From: Thysanoteuthis rhombus
Lineage: Eukaryota; Mollusca; Cephalopoda; Oegopsida; Thysanoteuthidae
Assembly: GCA_963457665.1 (NCBI GenBank)
Contig: OY735219.1
Location: forward strand, 24,227,685-24,291,684
Reading direction: 5' to 3'
DNA length: 64,000 nucleotides
Position numbers and translations under genes: made by a program. Shown here in pieces: positions 60,760 through 64,000 of this stretch (its first letter is position 1; the number at the start of each line of letters is the position of its first letter). The notes under the pieces were generated by a model. That model searched no databases, was not told where the DNA came from, and worked only from the letters and a program-made list of their open reading frames with translations.

Positions 60760-63160
60760 TCAGAGATTGTTGCAAAATCAAGATTAAATACAGTAAAGAG
60801 AGTTTTACAAACATATTTTTGTAAATGCAGGTCCTGATGTAGTACAGTTAAGGTATTGCTGTATAAATGAATGTGACTAAGTATTGGCTGTTTTGAACTG
60901 TATGAACAATTTTGGAACAAATTAACCCCACTAATCATTGTATACCAGTATAGTTAATTCATTTTTTAATCTAGAATAAGATGTTTAGACTTTGATTGAG
61001 TATTTCATATTTTGGCAATGATTTTTGCATCTAGTGTATTGAATATCATGAATGTAAATACCTATGTCTGTACATCAGTCAGACCCACATAACAATTCAC
61101 TAAAATTTAGAAGAAAAATAGAACTAAATTATGACACTCTGGCCTTAAAGTGAATCTTACAAATTTAATGCTAAAATAAGGATGGTTAAAAAAAGGTAAT
61201 TTTGTATCATAAGTAGCTTTGGATGGAAGTTATCTCATGTCTGCGATTAGCAACCAGCAATTCTGATATCCATTTCTAGGAATTTGATATCCATATCAGT
61301 GCTGGAAATGTATTTCAATCCTTCACAGGTGTGTCACTCCTTCTAGAAATCACTGACGCAGTTCATTCCCAAAAATTAAATGTAAAGATGATGAAATATC
61401 AGTAATTTGATTAAGGTGTTCAATTTACTTGAGGGATTATTCATTTCTTTCAAGACTGTTACATTATCATAACATATTAGGTTTCTTCTTTCCCAAAATT
61501 AAATATCTCAGATGAACAATCTTTAACAGAAGATGTTACTCAGTATCATCAAGCTGCACAGGCTTATTTGATATTATCTTCTTTGTTCTTCTTAAAATGG
61601 AGATCGCGTTTTATTATTTGAAGGCTGACCATTCAATATGTCCGATTAAAAAAAAAACTTATGGGGACAAATAAGGTTGAATTTGTGAAACATTTTTTTT
61701 CTTAGTTGTTGAGGTTCCACAGATTCTGAAATTGTTGTCTGCCCCAACAATGTCATCCACTCGTCACTATGCATTTCTCACGCACACAGTGTTAGAAACG
61801 TAAAATACCAAGTAATTCTCTCCTTAGGACTTGAAAAGGCCACATCTCTCCATTTGGAAGGTCAACAAAAACCAAAGTTTGTATTTCACAGAAATGAAAC
61901 AATCAACAGTCAGAATCAAATTAGTCAGATGAATCTTTGAGAATAGAAAGATTTGTAACCATTAAGAAGAATGTGTCTTTTATTGATTGTCACATCTTCT
62001 TAGAAAATGAATATATATAGATGCAAGGATCACTCAAATGATAAACATAAGAAGTTATTAAAGCATTAAAAAATTATAACTATTTATTGTTCCACCTTAG
62101 AATTATCCTTTACATTTGTTTTTTTTAGCACTATCTTTGAAAAAGTTATTTATCTATTTATGATGATTTGTATCATAAATTGCGTTACATCATATAGAAA
62201 CTTATTCAAAATGATCTCCTGTCATTACACGGTTAATATATCACTCAATAATGTTTCCACTTATCAAAAGTAAATATTGAAGATATAAAAAATAAAATGA
62301 ACAAAATGGTTATTTTTTAAAATTTCAACAAAATATTTCTCAAAATGGATCTTGTTTAACTTTTCATTATTATTCATAGACATTATTGGGTATTAATACT
62401 TGGGACAATATACCTATACCTCAATAGTTTTATATAATGACTGAACTGATCACTGAATCTCTGATACTTATCAGTAGAAATATGGTACACAGAGATAAGA
62501 ATATGGGTATCAGGAAAATATCAAAACTTCCATTATGATTGTTTATTGTAAAAGGTCTCTGATAGGATCCATTTTTCATGACATTCAAAGAGTTGAGTGT
62601 AGATATTGTTAATGAAAGCTAAAAGTAGTGCAGTTCTGTGCCAGGGTTACTCACCGATAGTTTAGGATAGGTTTCCAGGAGGATAGAGATCATGTGATCA
62701 TGAATAGACAGCAGATGAGAGACACTCTGTAAGCAAAAAGGTGAGTGGCAAATTCATGCAAGTGCAAAGAATAAAGGATTAACAATAGAAATAAGTCAGT
62801 CAACATTAAAGACATGCACAGAACAGTCTTCTTATACTTTCCACTCTCAAAAATATTTTTCTTTTCTCTTTCTTCTTCCTTTCCATTTTCTTTCTCTCTC
62901 ATTTTTTTCTAATCTTTTCTCTCTATCTTTCAACTCCTCATTTTCCACTTCTTATTCTTCAATACTTCATTTTCTTACCCTCTGTCTTTCATTTTCTTCC
63001 CCCTTATCTATTTTCCAGAAGTAGAAGCAACAAATTACCAAGCTTCTCACTTAGCTTTTCTAATTTTCCTAACTAGAAGAACAAACTCCAGTCGTAAAAA
63101 AGCATTTTCAAAGTTACTAGACCAAGATGCTACCTACCAATTCTAGTGTAGTCATCTGTA
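49711..63160 (-). CDS. ENO4: enolase 4-like protein, 3' part of gene (six to seven exons, partial)
   Basis: Joined - strand exons 62726-62655, 60648-60484, 59564-59436, 58210-57940, 51433-51366 and 49911-49711 give a continuous frame matching the C-terminal TIM-barrel half of enolase, with the ENO4-type block FLKTGGLSRGER. Enolases interconvert 2-phosphoglycerate and phosphoenolpyruvate. ENO4 is a divergent paralogue linked in mammals to the sperm flagellum (established knowledge). Here the catalytic lysine of the LLLKVNQIGT block is Arg (57995-57997), the SHRSGE histidine is absent, and the metal-site Glu of the EDPF motif is Ile (LIDPLRR). The Asp of the next metal site (IIGDYN) and the second catalytic Lys (KTGG) remain. 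It also has an acidic insert of about 26 residues between IIGDYN and QILRMQQ. The N-terminal half lies beyond base 63160 or outside the window. Confidence 0.9.
51366..51433 (-). CDS. ENO4: enolase 4 exon (68 nt)
   Basis: Acceptor CGTTACAG and donor GATTTG|GTAGGT. It enters in phase 1 (G+AG = Glu) and leaves in phase 0, reading EIGIHAILSVCQGEGRETFI then ADL. This corresponds to [20 protein letters not shown] of classical enolase, with the catalytic-loop His and Arg lost and TFIADL kept. Confidence 0.92.
51599..51685. repeat. inverted repeat, 17-bp perfect arms
   Basis: TTGACTAGCTTTTTACC (51599-51615) pairs with GGTAAAAAGCTAGTCAA (51669-51685). Partial complementarity extends outward. It lies about 165 bases upstream of the 51433 enolase 4 acceptor on the - strand. 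Confidence 0.85.
52110..53118 (-). pseudogene. degraded full-length mariner transposon
   Basis: The - strand shows a mariner terminal repeat at 53101-53118 (reverse complement TATTGGGTTGGTCGAAAA). Broken transposase segments follow: LNDAPLFGG, DDNDQIKASFENNQYYTT, EIANTLKISISS, LHPKVMLC and, near the C-terminus, NSLEDCKRQLKKFFAEKDE. Multiple stops show it is dead. The opposite terminal repeat is not recognisable near 52.1 kb. It lies within the large enolase 4 intron. Confidence 0.8.
55740..55978 (+). repeat. dispersed repeat C, copy with about two units
   Basis: Same start (CATGTATCTCTATAAGACAC), internal ATTTTCTCAGCTGTAT and GGTCCAGACCTTTGGGTGAA blocks and same end (GGTGAATGCATTGTTAAACT) as 43316-43751, but one internal unit fewer. 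Confidence 0.75.
56555..56772. repeat. foldback element with 68-bp arms
   Basis: The left arm 56555-56623 (GATTAGGGTCAGAGGGTCAT ... AACAAAATGCAC) and right arm 56705-56772 (GTGCATTTTGTTTACAAAC ... ATGACCCTCTGACCCTAATC) are inverted copies. The interior includes the 14-base palindrome GGCCGGTACCGGCC at 56630-56643. Confidence 0.85.
56815..56895 (+). repeat. extra arm copy of the 56.55-kb foldback element
   Basis: GTCACGATTCCTAGGTCATA, then ATCAATGTTTGTAAACAAAA repeat the left-arm sequence of the foldback element, in the same direction, about 45 bases past its right arm. Confidence 0.6.
57940..58210 (-). CDS. ENO4: enolase 4 exon with acidic insert (90 codons plus 1 base)
   Basis: Acceptor ATCTCAACAG and donor CTTACTG|GTAAGT, leaving in phase 1. 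It starts EAKACVQLCKSISSRCLIIG (enolase QIVADDLTVTN strand) and retains Asp at 58148-58150. About 40 hydrophilic, acid-rich residues follow (SDSKEIKAPDQPESSD region). It then resumes with GQILRMQQSTTVTDLINSVA, equivalent to LLLKVNQIGTLSESIKAA. The Lys of that block is replaced by Arg at 57995-57997. Confidence 0.9.
59092..59119. repeat. (TA)n microsatellite
   Basis: Short TA tract in an enolase 4 intron. Confidence 0.95.
59436..59564 (-). CDS. ENO4: enolase 4 exon (43 codons)
   Basis: Acceptor TTCTCTTGCAG, phase 0-0. It reads ERGNYDFVNGTNLKSLEDAV, then FWVDLVKTYP and AIVALIDPLRRK. This matches enolase GKYDLDFKN...[21 protein letters not shown]. The donor AAG|GTTGCA is poor at +3 to +6, but reading on gives V-A-stop, and the frame resumes exactly at 58210. 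Confidence 0.88.
59831..60237 (-). repeat. family A, copy 5 (full length, inverted)
   Basis: Reverse orientation relative to copy 3: it begins GGTCTGGTTAGTCACTCAAT, has TTTTCAGCCCTCTAGCTCC in the middle and ends with the GAAGAAACCTATGTTGGC segment. It sits in an enolase 4 intron. Confidence 0.7.
60484..60648 (-). CDS. ENO4: enolase 4 exon (55 codons)
   Basis: Acceptor ATATTTTTCAG and donor GATTTG|GTAATT, phase 0-0. It begins YCINHVSDIGAIKVQFDKPE, continues EQVLDLIIDAIEAANF and ends in INCASHQVIDL. This matches the enolase segment GDEGGVAPNI...EALDLIVDAIKAAG...GLDCASSEFF. The GDEGG glycine/acid motif is degraded to SDIGA, a known trend in enolase 4. Confidence 0.9.
60711..60756. repeat. (GT)n-(TA)n microsatellite
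   Basis: Short GT run then TA dinucleotides, just upstream (on the - strand) of the 60648 acceptor. Confidence 0.96.
62655..62726 (-). CDS. ENO4: enolase 4 exon (24 codons)
   Basis: Acceptor TTTGCTTACAG and donor CTATCG|GTGAGT, phase 0 at both ends. It reads SVSHLLSIHDHMISILLETY then PKLS. This aligns by position with the helix EALRIGSEVYHNLK...KKRYG just before the GDEGG region of classical enolases. The identity is weak in isolation but is supported by splice sites, frame and order. Confidence 0.75.
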
Positions 63161-64000
63161 CTGCAAGATAATATTGCAGTATACTAGCAAAACAGATTGG
63201 TAACACTATCTCTATATAATGAAAAACAATCATCAGTTATTATTCATTTCAATAGTTTTTCCAAATTTCTTTATCCCAAACTCTTTGATTTTCTTTACCT
63301 TCACAATCTTTGCATCAGCTTTGATGGCTGAAAACCAAGAGAACTATCATAAGCTTATTAAAACATTCAATCTAAATAAATACTTTGAATCAAACTTGTT
63401 GTGTCAATTCAACATGTTGGGTATTGATCATATGTGTCCGACAATTTTTTCTAAAGAGCCATATCTGTTTCTCCAAGTCACTCACTTATGTTGTGAGCTA
63501 TTTTTTTCATTTTCTTGATGAATTATTTGATTTATTTTTTAGTGGTAGTTTGACTAAGTAACCAGCAAAATACACTTTGAAGATAAAATAGATCAGAAAA
63601 AAGGTTGTCATGAAACAACAAAGGAAAGAATTCAAATTTTTGTCCGGAATAATTTCATTGGTCCTCCAGAGTAAATCTTTTACAAATTTAACTTGGAATG
63701 AGTTTTCAGTAAGTTAACTAAAACTGTTTTTGCAGAGGAACTCTCTTTATTAATATGTGGGATGGTTTTTCTATTTATAGTCAATTGAATCATGTTGGCA
63801 AATGTACAGAGAACTGTATGAAGCTATCTATTTAATTAAGCGTGGAACCGACAGGAGGTGATGTAAAAAACACAAAAAAACATCATCAGTATAAAAAATT
63901 GTTCAGATATATAAATTATTGTTTCAATATAGAAATTCATTTAATCTATTTTATCTGTATAAAATATACTTAGAAAATAGATTTTGCTCTCCAATTTTTT
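62727..64000 (-). other. upstream intron(s) of enolase 4
   Basis: T/CT-rich sequence at 62830-63000. Apart from the possible microexon at 63138-63160 I see no convincing exon up to the window edge. The N-terminal enolase half is therefore expected beyond base 64000. Confidence 0.4.
63138..63160 (-). CDS. ENO4: possible 23-nt microexon of enolase 4
   Basis: The - strand shows acceptor TATTATCTTGCAG, 23 bases, then donor GAATTG|GTAGGT. Read with two leading bases it gives QMTTLEL ending in phase 0, which fits the next exon (SVSHLLSI) and occupies the place of the QEFMIxP segment of enolases. No upstream phase-1 partner exon was found, so this remains tentative. Confidence 0.4.

Noticed and set aside
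63299..63327. 29-nt segment with acceptor and donor on the - strand (IKADAKIVK)
   Set aside because: Its only open phase leaves in phase 0, which does not fit the 23-nt microexon, and the peptide does not resemble the enolase region expected there.

Overview
This is a stretch of an AT-rich animal genome with spliced genes, introns up to about 20 kb, GT-AG splice sites, many (TA)n microsatellites and numerous decayed transposons. There are no bacterial-style gene clusters, rRNAs or CRISPR arrays. The two recognisable proteins (Neuralized and enolase 4) are general animal families, so the sequence alone does not fix the species. A mollusc, perhaps a cephalopod, is my guess from the repeat style and large introns, and it is held loosely.

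Two protein-coding genes converge. On the + strand lies the 3' part of a neuralized gene (NEURL1/neur, an E3 ubiquitin ligase of Delta/Notch signalling): an exon with most of the NHR2 domain (11842-12375), a short exon finishing NHR2 (32591-32710), and a last exon with Asn, Ser and Gln homopolymers and the C-terminal RING finger (39508-40256). All visible introns are phase 1 and the reading frame joins cleanly. NHR1 and the N-terminus were not found and probably lie upstream of base 1. A 559-base ORF at 18372-18930 inside the large intron ends in a phase-1 donor compatible with the 32591 exon. It follows a slightly GC-richer block (about 16.4-17.5 kb), so it may be an alternative first exon of neuralized or a nested unknown gene.

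On the - strand lies the 3' part of an enolase-4 gene (ENO4-like): exons at 62655-62726, 60484-60648, 59436-59564, 57940-58210, 51366-51433 and 49711-49911, plus a possible 23-nt microexon at 63138-63160. The reconstructed protein covers the enolase C-terminal barrel. It keeps one catalytic lysine but has lost the other lysine, the catalytic histidine and a metal-binding glutamate, so it is probably not a glycolytic enzyme.

Between and within the genes are: at least three mariner relics (35.5-36.1, 48.4-48.8 and 52.1-53.1 kb), a jerky/Tigger-type transposase fragment (31.2-31.4 kb), LINE 3'-end remnants (about 2.6 and 5.0-5.3 kb), a degraded GIY-YIG-like retroelement tail (28.1-28.5 kb), a tRNA-like SINE head (27.8 kb), a dispersed nonautonomous family with five copies, foldback elements (36.7 and 56.6 kb), a 26-bp minisatellite (34.8-35.3 kb) and two compact hairpins (19.99 and 30.74 kb) that could be pre-miRNAs. 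The remainder is AT-rich sequence in which I see nothing specific.
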